This document shows, one piece after another, positions 1 through 11,874 of a DNA stretch of 64,000 bases. Position 1 is the first letter of the stretch; the number at the start of each line of letters is the position of its first letter. The DNA lies in the NCBI RefSeq assembly GCF_910596095.1, contig NC_056553.1:23260725-23324724 (forward strand), read 5' to 3'. The notes under the pieces were generated by a model, which worked only from the letters and a program-made list of their open reading frames with translations, was not told the DNA's origin and made no database searches. This DNA is from Thunnus maccoyii. Its lineage: Eukaryota > Chordata > Actinopteri > Scombriformes > Scombridae. The translations under genes and the position numbers were made by a program.

Positions 1-515
1 TTCATAAAGCCTAGTGTCAATATCTCTGGTGAAAGGATTCAGCTAACGTTCATCTTGAGTGAGGGTGAAAAACAGCAGAGGAGGGTTGCTGGTCCAAATC
101 CCCTGACAGAGATCTGAGTGTGGATGAGTAAGTGAGCATCGATCTCCTTTCTCTCTCATTTAAGATTGTTAATGTGCATTTAGAACGACTTTTACTGTGC
201 AAATGCCCCACTAGCTCAGTTCATGCATGTGAACTCACTGAACCTGCCCCACCAACGTGATCTCACAGAAATACGTGAAATGACCACAACGTCTTAACAC
301 TGTCTGCCTTAACACATTACATGCCGATACCACTGAAACAATGCCAATGGAAAGTTAATTAGGATCTTTTGTTGCATTGCCCTGGTTTAACAACATCACA
401 CAATGGGCGCTGGTTAATGTTGTTTTCTAGTTTAGAAAACTTTATTTTATTGTTATTTTTATTGTCATTTGACTGAATTTATTATAGTGCCTGAGTTACA
501 ATTTTTGTTCTCTAA
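1..515. repeat. 3'-flank module of a receptor tandem unit (left edge)
   Basis: This stretch matches 9229-9745 almost base for base. The latter lies directly behind receptor A's 3' flank (9180-9228 reads into it without a break). A shorter relative lies at 30480-30775. By position, the left edge of the window is therefore probably the tail of another receptor unit whose gene lies outside the window. No coding sequence is visible. Confidence 0.7.
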
Positions 516-1120
516 AAACATATAGAATTCAGTTTGATATGATATGATCGCATGAATCCAACATCATCTGTGTTAAATAAATATTTGTGGTTGCCTCTAC
601 ATCGCTGAAAGGCTGATTTTTTTTTTCAAATGTATTTTCTTTCGTATTATTATTATTATTATTATTATTAACAATAAGTGATGGATCAGAAAAAGATCAA
701 TATTTATAGATTCAGTCATTACCATGGCAACGTCACAGTACACACATTTCTTATCCATAATCACTGCGCTTTCATAGATGCCCAGAGCAACTGCTCCGGC
801 CGTCCATTGACTCTAATGTTAACCTGACTACGGTGCTATAAGATGTTTTCAACACCAGTCCCACTGGAAAACTGAGGGAGGGAGGACCCGCCGTCTGAAT
901 GTATTTTCCCCACTGTCAATTCCCATGTTAAGTCAACACATCCTCATAATTAAACGATCGCATTGGTCGATTGTACCATCCAATCCAGAGCGACCCATAG
1001 GAGCGTTTTCTAATATGCTGCTTTCCAAAACCGTTACAAATCACTGTTAAAAAATAATGATGTTTTATGGTGTGACAACGCTGTGGTTAAGGTCTGGTTA
1101 GGTTTGGGCACAAAAACCAC
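516..1120. other. Intergenic stretch with short dispersed repeat
   Basis: No gene is seen. It holds an (ATT)n run at about 646-672. A block at 696-820 recurs at 11361-11485 with only a few differences. That block contains ATTACCATGGCAAC, which resembles the RFX X-box palindrome; as it lies in a repeat, regulatory use is only a possibility. Confidence 0.5.
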
Positions 1121-1380
1121 TTGGTTAGGGTTAGAGAAAAGGGAAAAAAAAACACAGGCACTGACCAAGTAACAGCCATCAGCCTGTTCACCAAACTCAT
1201 CCTCCAAAAACTAGAAAAAGTTTTACAGGATAGAACTTTTCCCCTTCACTCCAAATTCAGTCGCAGCAGCAACCTGACCCGAGGAAAGAGACTTCTACAA
1301 AGAAAACTCAAAACAAATAGATACAAGAACTCTTTTATTCCTCAAGCCATCAGTTTGTATAACATGCAGGTCTGATTAAT
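1121..1380 (+). mobile_element. Non-LTR retrotransposon (LINE) C-terminal remnant
   Basis: The reading frame ends in a basic stretch with KTNRYKNSFIPQAISLYN. This is like the 'TNRFKNSFVPxAI.LLN' tail found at the end of several fish LINE polyproteins. It is followed by a stop and a non-coding T-rich tail. Only about 80 residues remain and no reverse transcriptase core is visible, so this is a 5'-truncated copy. The clade is not certain. It lies between two modules of the receptor unit. Confidence 0.5.
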
Positions 1381-1602
1381 AGGTCTGTTAGCTGGGCATT
1401 GCACTCTTGCACTTTTATATCAAATTTGATTTTACCGATTTTGGATTGACTGTTTTTGTTTGATTTATATGACTTTACCAACCACAATTAGCATGATCTG
1501 AACAGAACACAGCAGGCCTGGAGTGAGTTTACTTCACAGAAAAAATAACAATTAGGCTAAGGACAGGAGATCCATGGTTGCCTGGCAACAATATAAAAAA
1601 AA

Positions 1603-2515
1603 GGTGCAGAAAGCTGCTCTTTTTTTAAAATTGTAGGCTTCAACAAAAAAGGCAGCGCAGTGTGCCTCGCGTTTTGCAACCTACAAAAAGTGCTCTGTCT
1701 GATCAAGATCGTATTGGGTATTCTATTGTTTTTACTGTGGATTCTATGGTGCTTTTATGTCTGGAGCACTGGACCAAATGAATTTCCCTGGCTGGCATAA
1801 TAAAGTCTGAAGTTCTGAATCTGAATCTAAAAACTGTCATAAAAAAGTCCCTTATGCAATTTTCTACAGAGGTACAACAATTGTGCAACTGGCCCGGTCA
1901 CAAACTGCTATGCTATGTGAAAGCTATCAGATGCGTTGTCACAGCAACAATCTTTCACAACATATCTGTGTTAATCATCACAGTAACACTTGAGCAGAAG
2001 TGACATTTTAATTTTACCATGAAATACAGCAGCAAGAATGGCAGCTTCACTTTAATGAATTCAGAGATTATTTCATAAAGGTAAAAATTATATTTCATAC
2101 ATTCAAAATGTTAAGACTTGACAATGGGATTCCAGCTCTTTCTGTATGAAGGCCAGATGGGCATTACTGAGCAGTATTGTCCATATCAGTGACATGATTT
2201 AGCACAATGACTGCAATGAACTCTAAACAATTTTGTTCCCCAGGACACAGATCAGGTAAGAAAAAAGATCCAGAAGATGCAAACTGAGAAAAATAAACCC
2301 CATCATGACTTCAAAGGAACCTTTTTTTTTTTTTTTCATTTTTGCACTATTTTCAAAATGGTCCTCACACTTGACTCAAAACTCTGCTTGCTGTCCATTT
2401 CAGTCTTTGACTGTCAGGTTTGGTGCTGACTTCCTGAAGTCAACAACATTTCTTGATTTTATTAACATTCTACTCAAAAAGGACGTTTTAGAGTATGTGA
2501 CATGGATGTGAAAAA
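1603..2515. repeat. 5'-flank module of the receptor tandem unit, copy 1
   Basis: The same sequence recurs at 12600-13420 and 56658-57890, in the same orientation. It includes a segment at about 1720-1830 with ATGAATTTCCCTGGCTGG followed by an AATAAAG and repeated GAATCT. That segment looks like the 3' tail of an old retroposon carried along by the duplications. Ahead of receptor A it is followed by about 400 bases without recognisable features and then the promoter. No coding sequence is seen. Confidence 0.65.
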
Positions 2516-2880
2516 ACCAAGTGTTTTAGTTGCTTAACCACAGTCAGCCCAAACCATGATCTTTACCTAACTTTAACCATCTGACACTTTTGCCATGTTC
2601 AGACTAACACTGTGTTGTGCCTACACAGAAGGTATTTCAGCCATGTTTTTCAGTTGTGTGTCTCACGCATGTCTGTCTGACAGAACAGATATGCTTCTAT
2701 TTTAACAGCTGTCTACACGCGATGAGTAACAGCTTGCATTTCATTCGCACTACACCTGGAAGTTTATTTTCTTTCATTTTCGGGAACGACAATGATTTTG
2801 TGTTGTAGTTATTGTTTAGTGATTGACCTACACTCACTGTGCCTGAATGCACACACACACGCACACAGGCACACACTTTT

Positions 2881-3000
2881 CTGGTACTTCCTTCCCCTTG
2901 CTGGCTGACTTATATGGAGTAACTTCAGCTGAGCTGTGAGTCAGACAGTTCTGGTCCTCAGAGTCAGACAACAAGGAGAAGCTCCTCTACTGGCCAGGCG
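2881..3000 (+). promoter_or_regulatory. Candidate promoter and 5' noncoding exon of receptor A
   Basis: The block is shared with receptor C (35850-35961). It contains ACTTCCTTCCCC at about 2886-2897, an ETS/PU.1-type GGAA site on the other strand. A TATATGG box-like sequence lies at 2911-2917. A conserved exon-like stretch ends at 3000 and is followed by a consensus donor GTAAGT (3001-3006). The acceptor is CTGACAG just before 3562, upstream of the start codon. Noncoding first exons are common in chemokine-receptor genes. The transcription start is inferred, not seen; the donor and its conservation are seen. Confidence 0.6.
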
Positions 3001-3146
3001 GTAAGTCAGCTCAGCTCAGCCTGATCCTCATTCCCACAAACATCTGATTTGAGCTCCTTGGAGGATCTCATTTAAAGGGATTGTTTTCTAGTTCTCCTTA
3101 TTTGCATGCTTTACAGAGGCATGCACACAGAATTTAATAGCTCTTA

Positions 3147-3482
3147 AGAAAATGGTAAATGGACTGTACTTGTATAGTGCCTGTCTAGTCTTCCGACCAC
3201 TCAAAGTGCTTTTTACACTACGAATCACATTCACCCATTCACACACATTCATACGCTGAATGGGTACAGGGGCTACCATGCAAGGTCCCAACCTGCCCAT
3301 CAGAGGAAACTAACCATTCACACACATTCATACACTGATGGCACAGTCATCGGGAGCAATTTAGGGTTAAGTATCTTTCCCAAGGACACATCGGCATGTG
3401 GACTGGAGGAGCCGGGAATCGAACCGCCGATCTTTCGATTAGTGGAAAACCTGCTCTACCTCCTGAGCCACAGCCGCTACAA
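3147..3482 (-). mobile_element. tRNA-derived SINE in receptor A's 5' intron
   Basis: Read on the minus strand, it begins with a tRNA-like head: GTGGCTCAGGAGGTAGAGCA resembles a pol III A box, and GGTTCGATTCC (complement of 3418-3428) matches a B box. It ends in the tail that on the plus strand reads GGTAAATGGACTGTACTTGT, a very common fish SINE end. The paralogous site in receptor C (about 36090-36110) lacks the insert, so it arrived after the A/C duplication. It should not be mistaken for a tRNA gene. A second copy lies at 40470-40779 on the other strand. Confidence 0.8.
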
Positions 3483-3589
3483 CACATTTTCAAAAGTTTG
3501 ATAATATTTAGAATTTTAATTTCATACTGACCGCATCGTTGCATGTGTTGTGTTTCTGACAGATTTCCCTGCTAACATTTGAGGAGAAG

Positions 3590-6500
3590 ATGGAATCAAC
3601 AACTTCTGATTATAACTATCCTTATGACGATAACGATGAGACGCCGGTTGGACCATGTAATCGGGACAGTGACAACTTACTGGGAGCTCAACTGTCCACC
3701 ATTTACTACTTCATGTTTCTCTTCAGTCTCTTTGGCAACGGGCTGGTCCTGGTCATCATCCATCGGTGAGTAGACAAACAAAACTCTCAAATTCAAACAA
3801 ATTATTGGTTTAGTAGTTTAAAGCAATTAGAGGTAGCAAATGTACAATTTGTAAACTTGTAAAATACACACAACCCTTATTATAATTACCTGTGAATTAC
3901 AAGATAATTGAAAAAGTCCACAAAGAGTAAATTAAAGTTGTAATCCTTACAATTTAGCATCAATTGTGATTTAATACTACATATCCCAGAATTCTGCGGG
4001 CAGCAAACACTAGGGAAGCAACTACTTTGTTAAACATACAACAGAAGGGCAACTGCTACAGCTCTGATACACTGTTAGGAGAGTGAACAGTGAGGCTGAT
4101 ACTAATGAGATAAAATTATAAACAGTAGTGCTGGATTATAGTCACTTGTGTATGTGTTGGCAGTTTGACTCAAGTGCGCAAATGTGGACCCCGCCACTGA
4201 CAATTAAAACTACTTTATAGACAGGTTACTAAATGTAAATGCATTGAATGGCTGTTGCTCAAAAATGCAGGTCAAAAGCAGCATCAAAAATGGGGTTTGA
4301 GTTCATTAAAATCATAAAGATGATAATTTTAAGAAATACAGAATGTAGAAAAAAAGTATTATTCTCATCAATTTAGTTAAAGTTTGATACATAATGTTTA
4401 CATGCATTTTAGATGTATGTTTTTACAACTTTGTATTTTTAATGCAAGTGAATCACCATTTCAGCCATTTCCTACAGTCACTGATATAAATAAGTTAGAC
4501 ATAATATCTGAACACCCCCAAGTACAATGCTATAAAATTTAACAGCGACACAAACTACAACCTCCAAAATGACCATGAAGTTCAATCAATACCTCTTAAA
4601 AAATCATAACCTTCATGAATGTAGGGCTGTTGTATTAAATCATACTACAATACATAATAACTGGCAACTGAGAGTAAAATGACATACATGTTGATAAATG
4701 ATTTTATCAATGTTGTAAGATATTTCGGAGGCAGAATAGACAGAGTACATATCAGGTTGGGGCACTGGTTTTAGACCAAAAAGACAGACTGGGAGAGTAT
4801 CAGACAATGAAGTAATGTAAGTAGCTTCTTATTCTTGTGCCCATTGAGAGAGGAATATTGTAGCTATTCAGTAGGTAAAGTTCCTCTCTCCAAGACCCCT
4901 AAGAATTCCTCTACTCTGTCACTGTCTACACCACTGCTCTCTCTCTACCTGTGTGAGCAAGCCACTGTGAACATATTTCTGATGTTCATGGAAACATAAA
5001 TGAGATGAACTCCATAAAGTCTCCTTGGGTCTTGGACTGTAGGAATGTTTATAATACAGTATATTACAGAGAGTTGAAGAGATGTTATGTCAACTGCATG
5101 CTGACAAAGGTGAGAGCTCAAGAAAAGTAAAGAACCTATTTCTAATTCTATATCTATGGGACCATTCATAGCTCAGAAATTACAAATGAAATCTCTAAAC
5201 TAGCCTCATTTTCTTTTATCACAAAGCTTCGTTGAAATTAGTGATGTTTCAGTTTAACATTCTTCTGGATTCAAAAGCCAATTAACAAAAATCAACAGTT
5301 TCAGTGCAGTTTTTTCAACCACAGGCAGAATTGGAATAAAATGAAATCAATATCATTATTGGTCCTTGCATTAACCTCTGTAAATGATATACAATCACTT
5401 ATGATGCACAAAAGCTTAGAAAGAAAAAAAAGTAAGAAAATAGCTCAATAACAACAATGTGATGATAATCAATAAAAAGAGCCAGGTATGATAGTGGAGT
5501 GTTTGGGGTAGGCTTGCCATATATATGTGCAAGTAAGATATTTGAGAGGTTCTCTATTTAAAAATTGAGAGACATGACATTTGTTATGTTAATCTTATTA
5601 TGGTAGTGATTAACAACATTGTCTCCTAAAAATTTGATTCATTTTATACTTTTGGTAGAAACATAACCTTTGTCTGGATAAACTCAATTTGGTTAAGATT
5701 AGGTGCTAACCAAGAGCCATGCTAGCACATGACATTGCTGATGTTAAGCAAGTGTAATGTTTACCATGGTCACCACCTTAATTTACATTGCTAACATGTA
5801 CTATTCAGCATTGAACACAAAGAAAGTACTGGTCAAATTGAAATACTAACTTGTTGGCACTAGACTCCCACACACAGACTACTGTATATCTGGGTGGCAC
5901 TCTCAGGCAGATTCATTTCATGCATTTTCAACTTTGATGCCAAAGTCACTTTACTTATCATATTAAACATCCACATTACTGAGCTGGCTGTGCACATCCT
6001 ATTTTGAAATGTAGACCAGAGCAGAAGTGTTGCACTCAATCCTGCAAAGCTGCACAATGTGCACAAGTCATCAATACATTATCAATAACAGGCACTGATA
6101 CACTGCAATGTTCAAACACCCTTCATGGTTCAAAACTAATCTCTTGTAATCTCTTAATCTCTATGCAAACCAGCCCTGGAAACAAAGTTAAAAATAGTCT
6201 TGACAATTTAATTAAATGCCTGATTATGAAATGTCATTTTCCTGGAGATGTTCTTCTCAAAGGTTCTAGGTTATGCAGTGGCATCAAGGTAAAATTTAAG
6301 GCAATTACAGGCAGTACAAGAAGCTAGCTCGCTCACCACAAAAACAAAAAACTGAACTGAGAGAATTGTGTAACATTGAATGAGTGAACTTCCTCTATTT
6401 CAGGACTCTGCAGTATGACCTGTCAATCAATAGATTTCAAAGCAGTTTATCTAGTTGTCACACTTCACTAAAAATTGATGCTAAAGATGTTCAGATTTAC

Positions 6501-7481
6501 TTCGCTGCCACCAACCAATCCATAGTTTGGAAGTTATTGCAAAATATTACTGTTAAAAATGCTTGTGTGACCCATAGTCTCTGTTTTTTCTACATTTAAT
6601 GGTTTAAATGGCAACTTGTTAGGTTTGAGAAGCTGACCACTGTGACCAACATCTTGCTGCTGAACCTAGTGGTGTCCTCCCTGATCTTCATGAGCAGTCT
6701 TCCCTTCATGGGAGTCTACAAGCAGCTCTCCTACTGGATCTTTGGCGAAGTAATGTGCAAGATTGTAGGCAGTGTCTACTACCTGGGCTTCTACAGTTCT
6801 GTCCTGTTTCTAACTCTCCTGACCTTCGACCGATACCTTGCTGTTGTTTACTCCGTGGGTGGGTCACAGGTGAGGAATCAACGCTATGCGCTGCTCTCCT
6901 GTGCTGTGGTGTGGCTGGTCAGTGGTCTGGCGTGCATCCCACAGATGATTCTCCACACAACTTTTATTCATCATATGACCAACAAAACATTCTGTCAGGA
7001 ACATCCTAGTAACTTGACATTTGTTGATGCAGACAAGCTGAGAGATTCTAGATTTTACCTTCAACTTTTCCTTTTCTTGCTCTTTCCTCTGATTGTTATT
7101 GTGTACTGCTACATTAGGATTGCTATCACTGTCATATCATCCCAGATAGTTACCAAGTTCAAGACAGTCAGGCTGATATTTATCATTGTCCTGTTGTTTT
7201 TTATATGCTGGACCCCATTCAATGTTGTACAACTATTACCTGATGAAGGCCTTTCCTGTGATGAATTACAGAAGAGGGGTTATGCACTTCAAGTCACTCG
7301 TGACATTGCCCACATTTACTTCTGCATCAGTCCCATCTTCTATACATTTGTTGGGCGAAAGTTCCAGAGCTACTTCAGACAGCTGCTGGTGAAACGCTTC
7401 CCAGGGTTAAAGAAGCATATTTCTGTCAGTCAGGTCAGCAGAATTAGTATGTCCACAAAAAGTACACAAAATGAATTATAG
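3590..7481 (+). CDS. xcr1-like: Receptor A: chemokine XC receptor 1-like, class A GPCR, two coding exons
   Basis: Coding exons are 3590-3765 and 6623-7481, joined through GT-AG in phase 2 (CATCG|G TTT gives HRF). The product has 344 residues, the usual chemokine-receptor length. It should be a seven-helix plasma-membrane receptor for a chemokine, signalling through Gi. The acidic N-terminus carries Tyr8, Tyr10 and Tyr12, likely sulfation sites. The four chemokine-receptor cysteines are present (23, 104, 183, 271). GN1.50 is at 49-50, DRYLAVV at 128-134, Trp4.50 at 156, CWTPF at 254-258 and SPIFY at 295-299. N-glycosylation sequons NKT (179) and NLT (189) lie in loop 2. Odd points: Ser78 replaces Asp2.50, Ser295 replaces Asn7.49, and Met88 sits where C has Trp2.60. 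The start is the first ATG after the shared acceptor, and it is kept in receptor C. XCR1-like is the best family call, from TM3 and the YAL.VTR..A segment; another teleost CC-receptor subgroup is possible. Confidence 0.9.
3766..6622 (+). other. Coding intron of receptor A
   Basis: The donor is GTGAGTAG at 3766 and the acceptor TTGTTAG at 6616-6622. The intron is AT-rich and shows no gene or clear transposon. It aligns along most of its length with receptor C's intron (36420-39285), with small insertions and deletions. For example, C has extra bases near 37436-37480 and 38460-38515, and A has extra near 5500-5570 and 6225-6270. Its position, between helix 1 and helix 2, interrupts a reading frame that in mammalian XCR1 is a single coding exon. 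Confidence 0.85.
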
Positions 7482-9228
7482 GGATGGGGACCCCTTTGTA
7501 TCTCAGGCCTGCCATGTGTTCAACACACCATGGTTTTATAAGCAACTGAAGGAAGTATTTTAGGGTGGAAAGCGATGACATGAGTAGGGATATCATTTTG
7601 CCTATAGCAGAAGTAAAGCCAAAATATAAACCATAACAACATCCATATGTCAGTTAGTTATGTTGCTAATTTCACCTTTCTTAAGCAGGTGAGAACATGT
7701 TTTGAAAGTTTGTTGTCCAGCCCAAAACAAAGCTGCTACCTCTTCATCATGACCATGCCATCATGACATATGTAAATGTGGACAGAAGAGGTATGTTTAG
7801 CTCAGCTACAGGAAGAGATGGATCCCTACAAAAAAGCACGCCATTCCTTCTTTGTATATACAGTATTTACAGACTTTTTGTCAACTATTTGAGCTTGATT
7901 CTCCAGTGATTTTTAAGGTTTCATTCAAGTTTTATTAAGGTTTCATCAAGGTTCATTTAAAAACTAGTTTGGGAGACCTTCTGTCCTCTAGTGGTCAGAA
8001 GTTGATAAATAACACTTTACATTTAAAGTTAATGCCTAAGGGTTGCTGGGTCCTGGTTGTGGTTATGGTTAAATAATCAGCATCTGCCATAATCCCATTT
8101 TCTAAGTATTCACACCTGTGCCTGTATATATGTCAGATCACAGTTATGCACCACAGTGCCACAATCATGATTTATTTCATATACACTGTTCCCTCATGAT
8201 GTTGCAAATTTTGCACCCAATATTACAGTTAACTGCATCACCTTTGTGTGACAGAATGTAAAAGTTGGGCTGTTGAACAAAGTTAAGGATCCATAGTTCC
8301 TTAATCCTTACATACTTGAGCAAATGTTAAAACTCTTTGTAAATGACTATTAGATGTTATGCAAAAAGTGTTTTGCTCTGTATTTTCGCCATACAGCCTA
8401 AACTCTCATTTTTAATGGTTATCTGTATCTCTCACAGCTTTTCATGACTTCACTTAATTTGGATCCTCACTAAAATGTCAGTATATTTTGAAAAAAAAAA
8501 AAAAAGGCTGATTAAGTGTAAGAATTTACATTATGATAAGAGCACTTTGTTGAACACCAGACAGTGGAGCTTTAGCTGCATCCAAATAAAGTCCAAAACA
8601 ATGAATCAAGCATGTATAATCATTGTCCAGTCATTTTCCATGCCTGTAAGTATATCTGCTCTGATTTTGGTTTGGTTGGTTCAATCTTGTGTTGTTTATG
8701 TGTTTTTTTGTGTTTCTAATGCATCATGTCCTTATTAATCATGTTGATGATATTTTAAAGTGATTATTCATTCTTTGTCAAGTTTCATATAAAGCACTTT
8801 TTACTTAGAAATAAAACAGTGAAAAAGCAGCACCAAAAAAGGGAGTTAAACACTTAATGGGTTGTTGGTTTTTGTTTGGTTTGTGTGGTTGTCTAAATCT
8901 AAACTATTTGATTAAATCAACCCTTTTAAATCATCAGGCTACATGTTTCTTTTCTTCACATCACACATATTTCCAGAATATATGTACATCCCTTTTCAAA
9001 ACACCCCTTTTACTGAAAACATTCTTTCCAGAAAGCAACTATCAAGGATTTGAGTAGAAGTTCAAATACATGTTTCTCATGTCCATGTTCAGAAGAGGAC
9101 AAGACTGATTACATTGCTGATCTGGACAGTTTCCTCCACATAACCAAGAATTGAAGTTCAGAGCTAAAAATGTTGTCATGAAGAAAATTGGCTCAGGGGA
9201 GCAGACCTGGACATATTTTTATCTTCTT
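7482..9228 (+). other. 3' UTR and 3' flank of receptor A
   Basis: No further gene is seen. The stretch is shared with the flanks of B (24722-27985) and C (40151-42225), but without their insertions. Candidate polyadenylation signals AATAAA occur at 8585-8590 and 8810-8815. The second is kept in all three copies (near 27616 and 41776), which favours it, though it would give a 3' UTR of about 1.3 kb. Confidence 0.5.
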
Positions 9229-9830
9229 CATAAAGCCTAGTGTCAATATCTGTGGTGAAAGGATTCAGCTAACGTTCATCTTGAGTGAGGGTGAAAAACA
9301 GCAGAGGAGGGTTGCTGGTCCAAATCCCCTGACAGAGATCTGAGTGTGGATGAGTAAGTGAGCATCGATCTCCTTTCTCTCTCATTTAAGATGGTTAATG
9401 TGCATTTAGCACGACTTTTACTGTGCAAATGCCCCACTAGCTCAGTTCATACTTGTGAACTCACTGAACCTGCCCCACCAACGTGATCTCACAGAAATAT
9501 GTGAAATGACCACAACGTCTTAACACTGTCTGCCTTAACACATTACATGCTGATACCACTGAAACCATGCCAATGGAAAGTTAATTAGGATCTTTTGTTG
9601 CGTTGCCCTGGTTCAACAACATCACACAATGGGCGCTGGTTAATGTTGTTTTCTAGTTTAGAAAACTTTATTTTATTGTTATTTTTATTGTCATTTGACT
9701 GAATTTATTTTGAGCCTTAGTTACAATTTTTGTTCTCTAAAAACATTGTATAGTGTGTGATATAATTATCATTTTGATATGAGGTAGATTTAAGGAATGT
9801 CAGAGCTTCAGCTGTGTCAAGTAGATTGCT
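9229..9830. repeat. 3'-flank module of the receptor unit, copy behind receptor A
   Basis: It follows A's 3' flank without a break and repeats 1-515. The last part (about 9540-9830) is also seen at 30480-30775. The tail near 9833-9920 recurs at 54205-54310, showing that the region near 54 kb belongs to the same array. No coding sequence is seen. Confidence 0.7.
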
Positions 9831-11360
9831 CCCTTTACGTTATTAAGAAGGCAATTATATTCCTCTTTTATCTTTTTCCCTCTAATACTAATAATTTAAA
9901 AAATGATTGTAAACACCACTCCCCCCACATTGGAATGACACATTTGATAAATATGATATGATGACAATGCTTATCCGTGTTTAACGTGACTTTTTGCTCC
10001 ATGATTTCTGTCATTGTAAACAGAAGGACTGCATCATTAAATACAAATGTGAAACACATGATACTGTAAAAGTGACATTTTGGTCAGGAAATGTAATGCT
10101 AGTACCAAACTGGCAGGAGATATGCAAGATCATCTCTTGTTGGATCGCTCAGTCTTTAGTGGTCACTGGCTGGCATGCAGGTCAGAATGTGACAGAAACA
10201 TGAGGATTTATTAAAGTTAAATATATGTCATGGAGCAGAAGCTTATGGATTTGAATTTTACAGTTGGAGCAGTTGATAACAGCACAGCACAGAATATGTC
10301 CATTAACACTAGACCAAATTAAATTTTTTTAATAGTTTTTTTATGTTATAGCCTTTATTTTATTGCATATGATGACTACATTTCCCACATATAACCACTT
10401 GTGGAGGGTCATCCAGCCCACGCAAGCAAGTCCTTGGTCAGCTCCCATCTATTCAATGGTGCCAGCTGTCAATAGTGGTCAGGTAGCAGTTTTACCACTG
10501 TCAGCTCCTGAGGTCTTAAAGGGAACACATGAGGAGGAAGGTTACTCATTAGCCAGCCAAGTGGTGAGAATGGACCTTAAAAAACACCAGTAGTCAAGAG
10601 ACAGAGAGAAGAGAAGGCTGGGACATTCTGTTCTGAGTTGAAAGTGATAAGTTGACTGTGAGAAAACAGGAGGGAGAGGATTTGTGTTTGCCCCTCACTC
10701 CTCTGCTTTCTATTTGCCTGCAGGGAAGCAACACTGCCATGGAGCACCCCTAAGACTAAACCCTGGTCCGGGAAGAATTTCAGTTCTTTCAAGTCCCCTT
10801 CACCAACCCTCCCCATTACTCAATAAAGTTATGTTGTGTTTGAGTCTCATTCCTGTGTCGGAGTAGTGATTCACTTGGTTTAAAGCTGGTTACAGTTACC
10901 TTCTAAAGCACAAATAAACAACCATCAAACATTCAGCAGGTGATTTACTGTGGAAACAGACGCTCATTTGGTGCAATTTGAAGCTGTTTGATATAAACAC
11001 CATTGCATTATCAGTTAATCTACCTGAAAGAGAAGAACCAGAGCACACAGGAGAAAAAAAAAGAGGCAGAGGCAATAAAACTAGCCAGCAGGAGCGTAGA
11101 CAAATTTGATTGGCGGCAGAATCAACCAATGGAAAGCCGTAAACTGCTTCTATGATTCAATTACTGTTTAGTCTCACTGGTGAAGTTTATTAAGTCCATG
11201 TCATTTTAGTTGATATGATTTTCAATTTATACATATATATGCAGTTCTCGAGAAATAATAAGCAATCAGCCTGTTTTGAACAGGCACATTTTCAACACAC
11301 ACTGTTTGAAAAAATTGAATTGAAGTTTCCCATGATAATGGGGAAAATGATAAATATGAA
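9831..11360. other. Intergenic, no gene recognised
   Basis: Open frames here are short and resemble nothing I know. A segment near 10690-10866 ends with CTCAATAAAGTTATG and then GAGTCTCATTCCTGTGTCGG. This has the look of the R-U5 end of an LTR, but no partner or flanking duplication is visible, so it is left uncalled. Confidence 0.4.
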
Positions 11361-11485
11361 GATCAATACTTATAGATTCAGTCATTACCATGGCAACATC
11401 ACAGTACACACATTTCTTACCCATAATCACTGCACTTTCATAGATGTCCAGGGCAACTGCTCCGGCTGTCCATTGACTCCAATGT
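11361..11485. repeat. Dispersed repeat also found at 696-820
   Basis: About 125 bases match 696-820, including ATTACCATGGCAAC and CCGTCCATTGACT-like ends. The flanks differ, so this is a repeat and not part of the larger unit duplication. The family is not recognised. From 11486 to 11870 nothing recognisable follows. Confidence 0.55.
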
Positions 11486-11874
11486 TGAGAGGCTGAGAGG
11501 CTAGCGGAGTGTTAGCCGCAGCATGACCGGAGGGAAACACAGCCAGCTAGCCTCCCAGTTAATGTTAGCCCCGGCTCTCCATGTGGATCCCACCAGAGCA
11601 CCGAGCACCGGTTTGTTATTCAGGTTAAAGTGGGAGGAAGCAGCTGAGTGAAGTGGAGCCTGTGAAGGAAACACTGGGACCGTCAGACTGAAACAGTCCG
11701 TGGAGGAGCTGCTCTGTTCGGCTTCACAGATAGGAAACACTTTGGCTGACAGGATGTACCACTCTGTTTGAAAAAAACAACAAAACCTTCTTCTTTTTGG
11801 TTTATAACGGCGGTTGGAAACCAGCGTATTAGGTGCATTACTGCCACCTTCTGCTCCGGAGTGCGGACCAGAGA

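Noticed and set aside
3400-3482. Possible tRNA gene (A- and B-box-like sequence)
   Set aside because: The tRNA-like part lacks a foldable cloverleaf and continues into a standard SINE body; a second copy shows the same structure.
10690-10866. LTR-like end with AATAAA
   Set aside because: No partner copy, no TG...CA borders and no target duplication could be found.
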